A DNA stretch of 64,000 bases from Vicinamibacterales bacterium (GCA_036496585.1 DASXLB010000043.1:1-64000), one strand, 5' to 3'; positions 24,506 through 32,896 are shown, numbered from the stretch's first letter. Notes: generated by a model from the sequence alone, not told the origin. Made by a program: numbers and translations.

Positions 24506-25120
24506 TCAGAACCGGTAGCCGGCGGTGACCGCGAGCACGCGGTTCTTCGTCCGGCTGCTGTCGGTCTTGTCGGCGTCGACGTCGCGCACGCCGAACGTGT
24601 AGCGGCCGTCGATCGAGAAGGCGCCGAGCACGATGCCGCCGCCGCCCACGACACCCAGATCGATCGTCTCCACCTGCTCGGTAATGTCGAGCGACTCGGT
24701 CGCGCCCGTGAAGCTCGTGACCGCCCGCGCCCGAACGCGGAATGCCGGCGCGGCCCCACCCTCGACGTAGTAGTGACGGTGGCCGGTCCCCAACTGCACC
24801 CGCGCCAGGAGCGGCACCTCGACATAGTCGATCTGCGCGGTGGACGAAATCCCGAAGCTCTCCAGCTTCGATCCCTTGGCCGTGTACAGACCTTCGACCT
24901 GTAACCCGAGCCACGACGCGACCGGCAGTATGTAGAACGCCCCCACGACGGCGCCGATGCGCACCGAGGGCACGGGTGCGTCGGCCTCGCCGCTGACCTG
25001 TTGCGTGGCGACGTTCACGCCTCCCTTGACGCCGAGGCCGCGATCCTGCGCGGGGAGCGCGGGCGCCGATGCCAGCAGGATCGCGAACGTGATGGCCGCA
25101 GCGCGCCGGGTGCGCCTCAC
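24506..25120 (-). CDS. Outer-membrane beta-barrel protein (PorT/OmpA-like)
   Basis: A 204-residue protein with a signal peptide (RRTRRAAAITFAILLASAPALPAQ) and alternating beta-strands typical of eight-stranded barrels: LGVKGGVNVATQQVSG, VGAFYILPVASWLGLQVEG, IDYVEVPLLARVQLG, YYVEGGAAPAFRVRARA, FSIDGRYTFGVRDVD. The chain ends in VTAGYRF, with a terminal phenylalanine as expected for BamA-recognised barrels. It fits the PorT/OMP_b-brl_2 family. The GTG start overlaps the DUF1501 stop as GTGA (25117-25120). Function unknown; it may anchor or export the products of this operon. Confidence 0.85.
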   Translation of the reverse strand: MRRTRRAAAITFAILLASAPALPAQDRGLGVKGGVNVATQQVSGEADAPVPSVRIGAVVGAFYILPVASWLGLQVEGLYTAKGSKLESFGISSTAQIDYVEVPLLARVQLGTGHRHYYVEGGAAPAFRVRARAVTSFTGATESLDITEQVETIDLGVVGGGGIVLGAFSIDGRYTFGVRDVDADKTDSSRTKNRVLAVTAGYRF

Positions 25121-26376
25121 AGGAACGCCGGCCCCCCGCCGAACGCGCCGCCGAGCACCGACACGGCGTCGCCGCCGAGCCAGCGGTCGATCACGGTCGC
25201 GTAGGCCGAGCGGAAGTCGATGTCGAAATGCACGTCGGTGCCGTTGTTCTCGAGCGTCGGGTTGTCGGACGCGATGCGCAGGTTGGGCGCCGTGCCGTAG
25301 AGGCCGCCGCGCACCCCACCGCCCAGCGCGAGCATGATGCCGGCGGCGCCGTGGTCGGTGCCCTGGCTGGCGTTCTCGTCGATGCGCCGGCTGAACTCAG
25401 AGAACTGCAGCACGAGCGTGTCGCCGAACAGCCCCTGGTTGACGAGGTCGGTATAGAAGGCGAGCAGCGAGCCGTCGAGCGTCCCCATCAGGCTGGCGTA
25501 GGTGCCGTTGGCGTTGGTGCCCTGGCCTGCGTGGGTATCGAAGCCGCCGGTCTGGACCCAGAAGACGCGCGTGCCGATCTGCTTCACCATCGCGCCCGCA
25601 ACGGTGCGCAGCGCCAGGCCGAGACCGTTGTTCGGATAGGTCACCGTCGGACGATACGCGCCGACCTGCGCGACGCGATCCAGCGTGGCGAACGCCGCCT
25701 GCGCGGTCCCGTTGACGAACGCCAGGTGCGGCCGATCCACCGGCAGATGCGACGCGATGCGCGTCGCGGCGTCGCGCGCGAAGCCGGCGTCGGCGCCGCC
25801 GTTCGGGCTGGCGAACGCGTACGTCTGGGCGTTGGGAATCGCAGGCACCGCGGTGGTCCGCGCCTGCAGCGTCTGCGGTATCGTGCCGGCCGTCGACCAG
25901 CCGGTGAGCGGGTCGAGCGGCGCCGGAAGCCGATCGAGGTAACGCCCGAGCCAGCCGAATCCTGCCGGCGAGCCGGGATCCGCAGTGGACCAGATGTCGG
26001 TGCCCTCGAAATGGGAGCGGGAGGAATTGGCGTAGCCGGTACGCTGCAGGACCGCGAGGCGCCCGGCATTGAAGATCGTGCGCAGCCCGGTGAGGCGCGG
26101 GTGCAGCCCCAGCGGATGGCCGCCGCTGTCGGCCCCGATCTGCAGCACGCTCGCAGCCGGCACAGCGAGGGTCGGGCGACGGGCGTAGTACTGCGCGTCG
26201 GTGTACGGAATCAGCGTGCTCAGCGCGTCGTTGCCGCCGCTCAAGTAGAGCACGACCAGGTTGCGCCGAGCGCTGCCCTGCGCCAGCGCCAGCTCGTTGA
26301 GGAAACGCGGCGCGGCGAAACTGACGGTGAAGGCGGCCACGCCGCCCCGCACGAAATCACGCCTGGTCATCGACAT
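25117..26376 (-). CDS. DUF1501 Tat-exported protein
   Basis: A 419-residue DUF1501 protein. A twin-arginine signal MTRRDFVRGGVAAFTVSFAA lies at the N-terminus. The body has VVLYLSGGNDALSTLIPYTD, LHPRLTGLRTIFNAGRLAVLQ, QTGGFDTHAGQG and LQFSEFSRRIDENASQGTDH, the sulfatase/alkaline-phosphatase-like core conserved in the family. GGNDALS and GTDHG are probable metal-binding segments, but activity has not been assigned to the family. A GGAGG overlaps the stop of the upstream DUF1800 gene, 13 bases away. DUF1501 and DUF1800 genes are usual partners in Planctomycetes, Acidobacteria and Proteobacteria. Exported folded through the Tat system. Confidence 0.9.
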   Translation of the reverse strand: MSMTRRDFVRGGVAAFTVSFAAPRFLNELALAQGSARRNLVVLYLSGGNDALSTLIPYTDAQYYARRPTLAVPAASVLQIGADSGGHPLGLHPRLTGLRTIFNAGRLAVLQRTGYANSSRSHFEGTDIWSTADPGSPAGFGWLGRYLDRLPAPLDPLTGWSTAGTIPQTLQARTTAVPAIPNAQTYAFASPNGGADAGFARDAATRIASHLPVDRPHLAFVNGTAQAAFATLDRVAQVGAYRPTVTYPNNGLGLALRTVAGAMVKQIGTRVFWVQTGGFDTHAGQGTNANGTYASLMGTLDGSLLAFYTDLVNQGLFGDTLVLQFSEFSRRIDENASQGTDHGAAGIMLALGGGVRGGLYGTAPNLRIASDNPTLENNGTDVHFDIDFRSAYATVIDRWLGGDAVSVLGGAFGGGPAFL

Positions 26377-26389
26377 TTGCGCCCGCCTC

Positions 26390-27853
26390 CTAGACCAGCT
26401 GGTACTCGCCGGATCCCACGATCAGGTGGACGAGCCCGGGCACTTTCGTCAGCAGTTGCGCATCGGAGCCGGTCCAGGCGCCGCCGGCCTGCAGGTATCC
26501 GAGCAGCGTCGATTGGCTGTCGGCGTCGAAGTCGGCCGGCAGCAGCCGGTCCATCGCTTCCGAGAGCACCGCGTCGGCGGAGGCCGCGAACGGGCGGTAC
26601 CCCTCGCGCAGCGCGAACTTCTGGTTGGTCGCCAGCTGCGCCGCGAAGTTCATCCGCGCGAGCGTCGCGCCGGTCGAAAACCACCCCTGCCCGAGCCGCC
26701 ACCCGCTCACATCCGGGGGCTCGAGCAGCTGCTGCCCCATGGCGGCCAGCGGCGTCAATGCGTCGTTCACCGAGAAGCCCGACCAGCCGACCTCTTTCAG
26801 CGCGCGGACCACGAACTCCACCGGCCACGAGTAGCGCTTGTAGTAGGTGGCCGGATCGCGAAACTGCGGCGAGAGCAGCAGGTAGCGCACCATCGGCTCG
26901 ATCTCGAAGTTGCGCGCGTAGTACAGCGACGCCATCTGATCGATCAGCGCCTGGTCCGGCTCGTCGACCTCGTTTACGAAGTATGCATAGAGCTTGCGCG
27001 CCAGGCGCGGGCCGGTCTTCGGGTGCGCGGCGACGGCGTTGAGGAGATCGAGTCCGTCCTGCATCCCGGCGCCGGCCGCCCGCGCCGGAATCACCGCGCT
27101 GCCGTCGGCATAGATCGGAAACGTGAACGACTTGGCGCTCGTATCGTGGTTGCCGGCCACGTAGCTGAACGCGTAGTGCTGCGCCGCGCCGCTGCCCGGG
27201 TGCGCCAGATTCCAGCCGCTGAACACGCGCGCGCCCGCGTAGACGTCCGTCTCGGCGAACGTGTCGACGCCCATCGTGAACAGCTCCATCAGCTCGCGCG
27301 CGAAGTTCTCCTGCGGGTGGGCGCGGACGTTGGAGCGGCCGTCGAGCCAGAACAGCATTGCGGGGTCCTGTGCGACGGCCACCAGCAGATCGCGGAAGTT
27401 GCCGAGTGCGTTCTGGCGGAAGAGCTCGATCTGCCCCGTCACGCCCCCGGCGTCCTCGGACGGCTTGGCCGCGAGCATCCGCGTGGCGTCCTCTGTCGAC
27501 GTATCGCCGGCGATCTTCGATTGTGCGGTGGCGAAGTGATTGTGCCAGAAGAGCGCCATCTTCTCCTGCAGCGGCCGCCTGGTGTGCACCATGCGGAACA
27601 GCCACCTCTGACGGGCGTCGGTGACGCTGGTCGTCGGCGAGAACGCTGCCGGCGAGGTCGTCAGCACGTAGCCGGGCTGTCCGATGTACTGATCGACATC
27701 GTCAGGCTGTTTGCCGTAGTCGAGGAGATAGGCCGCGGCGGTTGGATAGCTGACGATCCCGAGGCGCGCAAACTGCGCGAGCTCCGCGTCGCTGGTGCCG
27801 AAGCCGGCACGGCGAAACAGATGAGCAATCTCTTCTTCGCGTTGCGGAGCCAC
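26390..27853 (-). CDS. DUF1800 protein
   Basis: A 487-residue DUF1800 protein, full length. Family landmarks include HLFRRAGFGTSDAELAQFA at the N-terminus, RPLQEKMALFWHNHFATAQ, LDGRSNVRAHPQENFARELM with MELFTMGVDTFAETDVYAGA, and PPDVSGWRLGQGWFSTGATL near the C-terminus. The E-N-F-A-R-E-L-M-E-L-F-T-x-G motif is the family signature. The chain begins without a signal peptide, so it may travel with its Tat-exported DUF1501 partner. GTG start at 27853; TATGAT lies at 27871-27876, 17 bases upstream. First gene of the four-gene operon ending with the cupredoxin. Biochemical role unknown. Confidence 0.9.
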   Translation of the reverse strand: MAPQREEEIAHLFRRAGFGTSDAELAQFARLGIVSYPTAAAYLLDYGKQPDDVDQYIGQPGYVLTTSPAAFSPTTSVTDARQRWLFRMVHTRRPLQEKMALFWHNHFATAQSKIAGDTSTEDATRMLAAKPSEDAGGVTGQIELFRQNALGNFRDLLVAVAQDPAMLFWLDGRSNVRAHPQENFARELMELFTMGVDTFAETDVYAGARVFSGWNLAHPGSGAAQHYAFSYVAGNHDTSAKSFTFPIYADGSAVIPARAAGAGMQDGLDLLNAVAAHPKTGPRLARKLYAYFVNEVDEPDQALIDQMASLYYARNFEIEPMVRYLLLSPQFRDPATYYKRYSWPVEFVVRALKEVGWSGFSVNDALTPLAAMGQQLLEPPDVSGWRLGQGWFSTGATLARMNFAAQLATNQKFALREGYRPFAASADAVLSEAMDRLLPADFDADSQSTLLGYLQAGGAWTGSDAQLLTKVPGLVHLIVGSGEYQLV

Positions 27854-27914
27854 GGCGAGTTGGTGTCAGGATCATAGCAGCTTGCCGCCGACGAGCCCTG
27901 ACGAAATTCGCCGC

Positions 27915-28709
27915 TCAGATCTGCGAGTAGGCCGCGGGGCGCAGCAGGATGTCGGTGATGTTCGACACGATTTCCGCATCCGAGTAGCCCGGCGTCTGCC
28001 GCAGTTTGGCCCAGTCGGCGTCGCCGGCGAATGCGGCCCAGTTCCGATCGCGCGCGGCGAGGTTCTCGTGGGTCAGCATGTAGACGAGGCTGGGCATCCG
28101 CGGACCCGCGAGCGTGTGCGCGAAGAACACCGGCGCGAAGCCGACCCGCTTGAAGATGTCGATCTCCCCCATCTCGGCGAACATCTTCACCTTGGCGCGA
28201 TGCGCACGTTCGCCGGGGCTCTCATAGGTGCGCAGCTCGAAGATCCGCGCCCCTTTCGAGGCGGTCGCCGCCGGCACCGCGATCGCCGGAAACTGTGGAA
28301 ACGCCGAGAGGATGGAGACCTCCTGCCGCACATACGCGGGATCGCCCGCAGCGGCGTCGAGGTACGCCGCGGCCGCCCTCACGTACTCGGCGTCGGCGTC
28401 GAGCGCCGCATCGCGCCGGACGAGCCCGTCGGCCGACGCAAACGGCGTCAGCACGCACGTGGTCGGCGTCGGCAGCCCGAACGTGACCTGGAAGACGCCG
28501 ACCGGCGCGTGGCCAAGCCGATTGAGCGCCGGGATCAGCGCGGCCTGCAGGTAGTCGTCGAGACGGCGCCCGGCCGGTCCCGTCCGCATCGAGAACTGGC
28601 GCCATTCGTAAAGCAGCGGTCCTGCGGCGCCGCCGCCGGTCGGCGCGGCCTGCCCGGCCGCCATCGCCGGCAGCATCGGAAACAGCGAGAGGAAGTTCCG
28701 TCGGAACAT
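27915..28709 (-). CDS. NIPSNAP family protein with Tat-like signal
   Basis: A 264-residue protein. The ATG at 28709 starts a Tat-like signal (FRRNFLSLFPMLPAMAAG). Two NIPSNAP-type ferredoxin-like domains follow. The first is about residues 30-130 (LYEWRQFSMRTGPAGRRLDD, PALNRLGHAPVGVFQVTFG). The second, about 150-262, is more typical: RIFELRTYESPGERAHRAKV, then MFAEMGEIDIFKRVGFAPVF, YMLTHENLAARDRNWAAFAG and WAKLRQTPGY. The family is a dimeric alpha/beta barrel of unknown enzymatic role. Convergent position relative to the DUF1800 operon is not seen; it lies on the same strand 61 bases upstream, probably its own unit. Confidence 0.85.
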   Translation of the reverse strand: MFRRNFLSLFPMLPAMAAGQAAPTGGGAAGPLLYEWRQFSMRTGPAGRRLDDYLQAALIPALNRLGHAPVGVFQVTFGLPTPTTCVLTPFASADGLVRRDAALDADAEYVRAAAAYLDAAAGDPAYVRQEVSILSAFPQFPAIAVPAATASKGARIFELRTYESPGERAHRAKVKMFAEMGEIDIFKRVGFAPVFFAHTLAGPRMPSLVYMLTHENLAARDRNWAAFAGDADWAKLRQTPGYSDAEIVSNITDILLRPAAYSQI

Positions 28710-28716
28710 GCGCACA

Positions 28717-28722
28717 AGCTTA
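28717..28722 (-). promoter_or_regulatory. TANNNT -10-like box, 7 nt before ATG start
   Basis: On the minus strand TAAGCT followed by TGTGCGC and the ATG at 28709 of the NIPSNAP gene. No Shine-Dalgarno in the spacer. Confidence 0.35.
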
Positions 28723-28819
28723 CCGCACGGACCCGTCGCGACCACGACGCCGAAGCGGTCAGCCGCAGAACCCATGGAGTGAAACGGCAGGACACCGTAA
28801 AATGCCCTTGGTGAAACAT

Positions 28820-29749
28820 ATGTCACGCTCCGACTGGCCGGCCCTCCCCTTGACCTCCTGGCGCGACACGCGCGACACCCTGCATATGTGGACGCAGATC
28901 GTGGGCAAGATCTCCCTGGCGCTGACGCCCCGGGTGAACCACTTCTGGAATATCGCGCTGCAGATCACGCCGCGCGGCCTCCAGACGCCCATGCTGGCCT
29001 CCGGCGACACCCACTTCATGATCGCATTCGACTTCGTGGCGCACGAGCTCGTGATACTGACCGCGGCCGGCGCCCGGCGCACTGTTCCGCTGGCGCCGCA
29101 GACCGTGGCCGACTTCTATGGCAGCGTGATGAGCGCGCTCGTCGAACTGGGCATCCAGATCCGCATCTGGACGCAGCCGGTGGAGGTCGTGGAACCGATC
29201 CGCTTCGAGGCCGACACGACCCACCGCGACTATGACGCGGAGGCGGTGGGCCGATTCTGGCGGACGGTGCTCGCGATGAAGCCGGTGTTCGATGCGCTGC
29301 GCGCCGAGTTCATCGGCAAGTGCAGCCCGGTCCACTTTTTCTGGGGCAGCTTCGATCTCGCCGTCACGCGCTTCTCAGGGCGCCGGGCCCCCGCGCGTCC
29401 GGGCGCCGACGCGATCACGCGTGAAGCGTACTCGCACGAAGTGATCAGTCACGGCTGGTGGCCAGGCGGCGGCCCGATCGACGAGCCCGCGTTCTACGCG
29501 TACGCCGCGCCGGAGCCCGAGGGGTTCAGGACGGCGGCCGTCGCGCCGTCCGCCGCGATCTACAACGCCGACTTCGGCGAGTTTCTCCTGCCCTACGAGG
29601 CCGTGAGATCCGCGGCGTCGCCGGAAGCCGCGCTCTACTCGTTCCTGCGGACCACCTATGATGCCGGCGCTACGCTCGCCCACTGGGATCGCGGCGCGCT
29701 CGAACGCCCCGCGCCTGAGTGGCCGGCGGCAAAGGAGTGGACACGATGA
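28820..29749 (+). CDS. DUF5996 family protein
   Basis: A 309-residue DUF5996 protein, normal length. It opens WPALPLTSWRDTRDTLHMWT and continues with QIVGKISLALTPRVNHFWN, ALQITPRGLQT, FDFVAHELVI, FFWGSFDLAVTRFSGRRAP and SHEVISHGWWPGGG. These conserved tryptophans and histidines define the family; its function is unknown. An ATG at 28802 is in frame, but it lies inside a TAAAAT (28798-28803) that could be the -10 box. The ATG at 28820 follows GGTGAAA, so I chose it. The stop overlaps the next gene as ATGA. Confidence 0.88.
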   Translation: MSRSDWPALPLTSWRDTRDTLHMWTQIVGKISLALTPRVNHFWNIALQITPRGLQTPMLASGDTHFMIAFDFVAHELVILTAAGARRTVPLAPQTVADFYGSVMSALVELGIQIRIWTQPVEVVEPIRFEADTTHRDYDAEAVGRFWRTVLAMKPVFDALRAEFIGKCSPVHFFWGSFDLAVTRFSGRRAPARPGADAITREAYSHEVISHGWWPGGGPIDEPAFYAYAAPEPEGFRTAAVAPSAAIYNADFGEFLLPYEAVRSAASPEAALYSFLRTTYDAGATLAHWDRGALERPAPEWPAAKEWTR

Positions 29750-30015
29750 AGACCGGCGCCTGCACGCACATCGACGCCCTCGAGAAGGTTGCGCCGGCGC
29801 GAGCCTACGAATGCGAGGAGTGCGTGAAGATCGGATCGTCCTGGGTGCACCTGCGCACCTGCCAGACGTGCGGCGGGACGCGCTGCTGCGACAGCTCGCC
29901 CAATCGCCACGCGACCAAGCACGCCCGTGCCACGCATCACCCGGTGATCGCGTCGGCCGAACCCGGCGAACGCTGGGTGTACTGCTATCCCGACGACGCC
30001 TTCGCCGAGTACTGA
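29746..30015 (+). CDS. UBP-type (ubiquitin-hydrolase-like) zinc-finger protein
   Basis: An 89-residue protein consisting of one zf-UBP domain: CTHIDALEKVAPARAYECEE, then CVKIGSSWVHLRTCQTCGG, CCDSSPNRHATKHARATHHP and VYCYPDDAFAEY. Zinc ligands are the CxH at the front, the CEEC pair, the CQTC pair and the later cysteine and histidines, as in eukaryotic ubiquitin-specific protease zinc fingers. In eukaryotes the fold binds the C-terminal GG of ubiquitin; bacterial copies are stand-alone and their ligand is unknown. The ATG overlaps the DUF5996 stop (ATGA), so the two are translationally coupled. Confidence 0.88.
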   Translation: MKTGACTHIDALEKVAPARAYECEECVKIGSSWVHLRTCQTCGGTRCCDSSPNRHATKHARATHHPVIASAEPGERWVYCYPDDAFAEY

Positions 30016-30036
30016 GGCGCCTGAGCGGGCATCGAC

Positions 30037-31296
30037 TCAGTGTCTCGCGCTCGGCGGCTCGCGCTCAGCGGCCAGTGTGGCGGCTGTCAACTGCGCGACG
30101 GCGCCGAGCGTCGTCTGCGCGGCGTTTAGACCGAGACGGAAATCCTTGTCGGAATAGGTGGAAAACAGATCCGTCGGCTGGTGCCACTGTGGATCCCAGC
30201 CGCCGCCGATCTGCGCGCCGCGCTCGTTTTCGCGCACGCTGATCGCCGCGACCAGGTCCTGGAAACGGCCTGAATCGGTGTTGGTCATGTGCGGACCGAC
30301 CGCCGCCGGATAGTCCGTCGCATACTTCTCGTTCGCGGCGTGCAGGACCCACGCGAGCGCCTGAGCGTCGGCGGCGAACTTCGAGGTCTTCTGGAATTCG
30401 ACGTTGACGTCGGCCTCGGCGCGCTGCTCCTTCGGCAGGGTGCCGTCGGCGAGCGGCATGCCGTGATCGAACATCATCATGTCGTGCTGGATCATCCCCA
30501 GCCATTTCGGCTCGGGATACTTCCCTGATCCGGCCGGGTTCTCCTGCCCCTGCAGATCCTTGCGCTGGTCGACGTAGGCGCCAGCGCCTTCGAGTCCGGT
30601 CTCCTCGTTGTTCCAGAGCGCGAAACGGATCGAGCGGTCCGTCCGAACGTCCGGGCTGCTGAAGACCCGCGCCAGTTCCATCACCAGCGCCGTGCCCGAG
30701 CCATCGTCGTTCGCCGCTTCGCCCCAGCCGATGCCGTCCATGTGCGCGCCGACGATGTACATCTCGCCGGGATGCGTCGCCCCCACCTTCGTGCAGAACA
30801 CGTCCTGGCGCTCGCCCGGCCCTTCCGGCGTCGGCTCGCTGTCGAGCTCGCGGATACGATCGTCCGGCTGTTTCGCCGGATCGTTGTTGACCCCAGTCGG
30901 ACGTCGGGTGCCACGGATGCGGCTGCCCCCCTGGCCCTGCGTGGGATCGCCGGTGCCGCGGCCGCGGCCGGCCGCCGCCCCCGGCTGGCCGCGCCCGGCC
31001 TGACCGCGCGCCGCGGGGGTGCGCGGGGTATAGGTGTAGGTGACTCGTTCGGGCGCGCAGCCGTAGCTCTTGAGCTGCGCCTCGATCCAATCGAGCGCCG
31101 CGCGGTTGCGCGCCGTCCCCTGCCGGCGATCGCCGAACTGGGTCAGGCCCTTGATCGTGGCCTTGTATTTTTCGAGATCGAGCCGCGCGACGAGCGTCTT
31201 GATCGGATCGTCGGGCGCCTGGGGCACCGGGGCGGCCTGGGCCTGCAGCAGCACGGCGCCGAGGGCCGCGATGCATGCGGTCAGTCGAGTCGTCAT
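30037..31296 (-). CDS. Secreted M28 family aminopeptidase-like zinc peptidase
   Basis: A 419-residue exported peptidase. The ATG at 31296 begins a signal peptide (TTRLTACIAALGAVLLQAQA). The catalytic core has the M28 dizinc site: IVGAHMDGIGWGEAANDDGS gives the first histidine/aspartate and the bridging Asp in NDDGSG; the general base and next ligand are in WNNEETGLEGAGAY; a further Asp is in MIQHDMMMFDHG and the last His in WDPQWHQPTD. The family releases N-terminal amino acids or dipeptides from peptides. An ~45-residue insertion rich in Gly, Arg, Gln and Pro (from about residue 100) precedes the core and is probably disordered. It is the last gene after two zinc-ribbon genes (ATGA overlap at 31293-31296). 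Confidence 0.9.
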   Translation of the reverse strand: MTTRLTACIAALGAVLLQAQAAPVPQAPDDPIKTLVARLDLEKYKATIKGLTQFGDRRQGTARNRAALDWIEAQLKSYGCAPERVTYTYTPRTPAARGQAGRGQPGAAAGRGRGTGDPTQGQGGSRIRGTRRPTGVNNDPAKQPDDRIRELDSEPTPEGPGERQDVFCTKVGATHPGEMYIVGAHMDGIGWGEAANDDGSGTALVMELARVFSSPDVRTDRSIRFALWNNEETGLEGAGAYVDQRKDLQGQENPAGSGKYPEPKWLGMIQHDMMMFDHGMPLADGTLPKEQRAEADVNVEFQKTSKFAADAQALAWVLHAANEKYATDYPAAVGPHMTNTDSGRFQDLVAAISVRENERGAQIGGGWDPQWHQPTDLFSTYSDKDFRLGLNAAQTTLGAVAQLTAATLAAEREPPSARH

Positions 31297-31505
31297 TCGT
31301 CGCGTTCTCCTGGCGGTGGCTGGGGCATGGGCTCGAGCGCATCCCGGTCCCACGAGTAGCGGAATCGTCCATGCGTCTCGCAGCGGTAAAACAAACCAAT
31401 CTGTTCGCCGAGCTGCGCCGTCCGCTGCATGTCGGCCCCGCACTGGGGACAACGATTGAGCTGTTCCCACCGCCCCTCGGCGGCGGAAGGGGTATCGTCG
31501 CTCAT
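31293..31505 (-). CDS. Small zinc-ribbon protein
   Basis: A 70-residue acidic protein with one CxxC (NRCPQCGADM) and a second CxxH-type knuckle (YRCETHGRFRYSWD), a partial zinc ribbon. The tail is rich in proline and glutamate. It overlaps the downstream M28 peptidase start by four bases and lies 11 bases after the HTH-zinc-ribbon gene, so the three form one operon. No family name is recognised; it may bind DNA, RNA or protein. Confidence 0.7.
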   Translation of the reverse strand: MSDDTPSAAEGRWEQLNRCPQCGADMQRTAQLGEQIGLFYRCETHGRFRYSWDRDALEPMPQPPPGERDE

Positions 31506-31516
31506 GGGTGGCTTGG

Positions 31517-31792
31517 CTAAGAGCGGATTTGAATCAGCGGCTCATAGAGGCGCGTCCCCTTGCACTCGGGGCACTTGGTGGCGCCGATCACCTTGTCTTT
31601 CGAGAAGACATAGCCGCAGCTGCGGCAGCGTGCCGGCTCGACCCGGACGTCCTTATCGGCCGCCTTCGCCGACTTGAGCACGTGCTTCAGGTGGTCGTCG
31701 ACTTCCTGGCGGGTCAGCTTCAACTCGTGGGCGATGGACGACATCGTCCGCGGCTGACGGAGCATTTCCTCGATCTGCTGGCGCACGGTCAT
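31517..31792 (-). CDS. Predicted regulator: N-terminal HTH fused to zinc ribbon
   Basis: A 91-residue protein. The first ~45 residues form a winged-helix-like HTH (TVRQQIEEMLRQPRTMSSIA, HELKLTRQEVDDHLKHVLKS). The rest is a zinc ribbon with CRSCGYVF and CPECKGTRL. This matches the predicted transcriptional regulators with HTH plus Zn ribbon (COG3357 type), otherwise frequent in archaea. Length is as expected. The ATG at 31792 has GAGGGGA upstream and a TACAAT box nine bases before it. It heads the operon with the second ribbon protein and the M28 peptidase, and could regulate it; that is inference. Confidence 0.8.
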   Translation of the reverse strand: MTVRQQIEEMLRQPRTMSSIAHELKLTRQEVDDHLKHVLKSAKAADKDVRVEPARCRSCGYVFSKDKVIGATKCPECKGTRLYEPLIQIRS

Positions 31793-31801
31793 TTCCCCTC
31801 T

Positions 31802-31807
31802 ATTGTA
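31802..31807 (-). promoter_or_regulatory. TANNNT -10-like box, 9 nt before ATG start
   Basis: On the minus strand TACAAT followed by AGAGGGGAA and the ATG at 31792. The spacer holds a good Shine-Dalgarno (GAGGGG), so either the transcript includes very little upstream of it or the hexamer is not the -10. Confidence 0.33.
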
Positions 31808-31819
31808 GCCGGGCCCGGA

Positions 31820-32896
31820 TCAGGCGTGCGAATGACGGGAGCCTTCGAGCCGGCGGTGGGTCTCGACGGCGTCGCGCGCCAGGTAATCCCGCAGCCAAAC
31901 GCGCTCGATCACCGGATACAGCGCGGCGAGCGGCAGGGCCAGGAGCGCCCCCGCAATGCCGCCAATTTCGGCCCCTGCGGCGAAGGCCAGGATCACCGCC
32001 AGGTTCGACAGGCGAAGGCGGTCGCCATACACCTTGGGACCGATGTAGTAGTTTTCGGCCAGGTGATACCCCGTGTAGACGCACGCCACCGCAATCGCCA
32101 CGCCGCCCGATCGGGTCGCCGCGAGCAGCAGCGCCGGGGCAGCGGAACAGATGAAGCCCACGACCGGGACGAAGTCGAACACCCCGGCCAGCAACGCGAC
32201 CAGCAGCGCGCCGGGGACGTGGAGGAGCGACAGCGTCGAGAACACGACGATCATGGCACACGCCGACGTCGCCAGGTTGCCGGCCAGGTAGCCGCGGACC
32301 TTCTCGCGCGCCTCCGCGGCCGTGTAGTCGACGCGCGCGCGGTAGGCTGGCGGCACATAGGCGAGCAGCCAGGCATAGGTCTGCCGTCCTTCGAGGAGCA
32401 GGTAGATCGTCAGGATCAGGGCAAGGATGCCGACGATGACGCCATCGACCACCAGGCGTCCGGCGTCGAAGGCATACCCGGCGGCCGCGCTGGGGTTCAC
32501 CGGGCTGCGGGCCTGCCCGGCCGCCTGCCGGACGACGCCCGGGAGCCGCTCGGCGATGCCATGCCGGACCTCGTCGACGTGCCCCGAGAGGTCCCGTGCC
32601 TGCGAGACGAGCGAGGCCCCGCTCGTCCAGAGGAAGCCGACAGCCACGAGCGCCAGCGTCAGCACGAGGCCCGACGCCGCCAGGCCGCGCGGAATCCGCC
32701 GCGCCTCCAGCCACCCGACGATCGGCTCGAGACCAACCGCGAGCACCGCCGCCATCACGACCAGGATTACCAGTTGCCAGAGGTGCAGCCAGAGCCACAC
32801 GACAAGGATCGCCGCCACCACGCGGACGATGGATCGCACGCTGATGTCGATGACCCGCCGTTCCGCCGTGCGCGCGTTCGTCACCGGGCTCAGCAT
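31820..32896 (-). CDS. AI-2E family transporter (PerM/YdiK-like)
   Basis: A 358-residue polytopic membrane protein of the AI-2 exporter family (PF01594). Features are an early pair of helices (VVAAILVVWLWLHLWQLVIL, VMAAVLAVGLEPIVGWLEAR), the conserved R-x-x-P-R-G-L-A segment (RRIPRGLAASGLVLTLALVA), a cytoplasmic helical stretch, and the C-terminal signature PGALLVALLAGVFDFVPVVG followed by YHLAENYYIGPKVYGDRLRL. The family includes TqsA-like exporters and PerM permeases; the substrate cannot be assigned. It starts 57 bases from the divergent MFS gene, so they share a short control region. Confidence 0.9.
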   Translation of the reverse strand: MLSPVTNARTAERRVIDISVRSIVRVVAAILVVWLWLHLWQLVILVVMAAVLAVGLEPIVGWLEARRIPRGLAASGLVLTLALVAVGFLWTSGASLVSQARDLSGHVDEVRHGIAERLPGVVRQAAGQARSPVNPSAAAGYAFDAGRLVVDGVIVGILALILTIYLLLEGRQTYAWLLAYVPPAYRARVDYTAAEAREKVRGYLAGNLATSACAMIVVFSTLSLLHVPGALLVALLAGVFDFVPVVGFICSAAPALLLAATRSGGVAIAVACVYTGYHLAENYYIGPKVYGDRLRLSNLAVILAFAAGAEIGGIAGALLALPLAALYPVIERVWLRDYLARDAVETHRRLEGSRHSHA

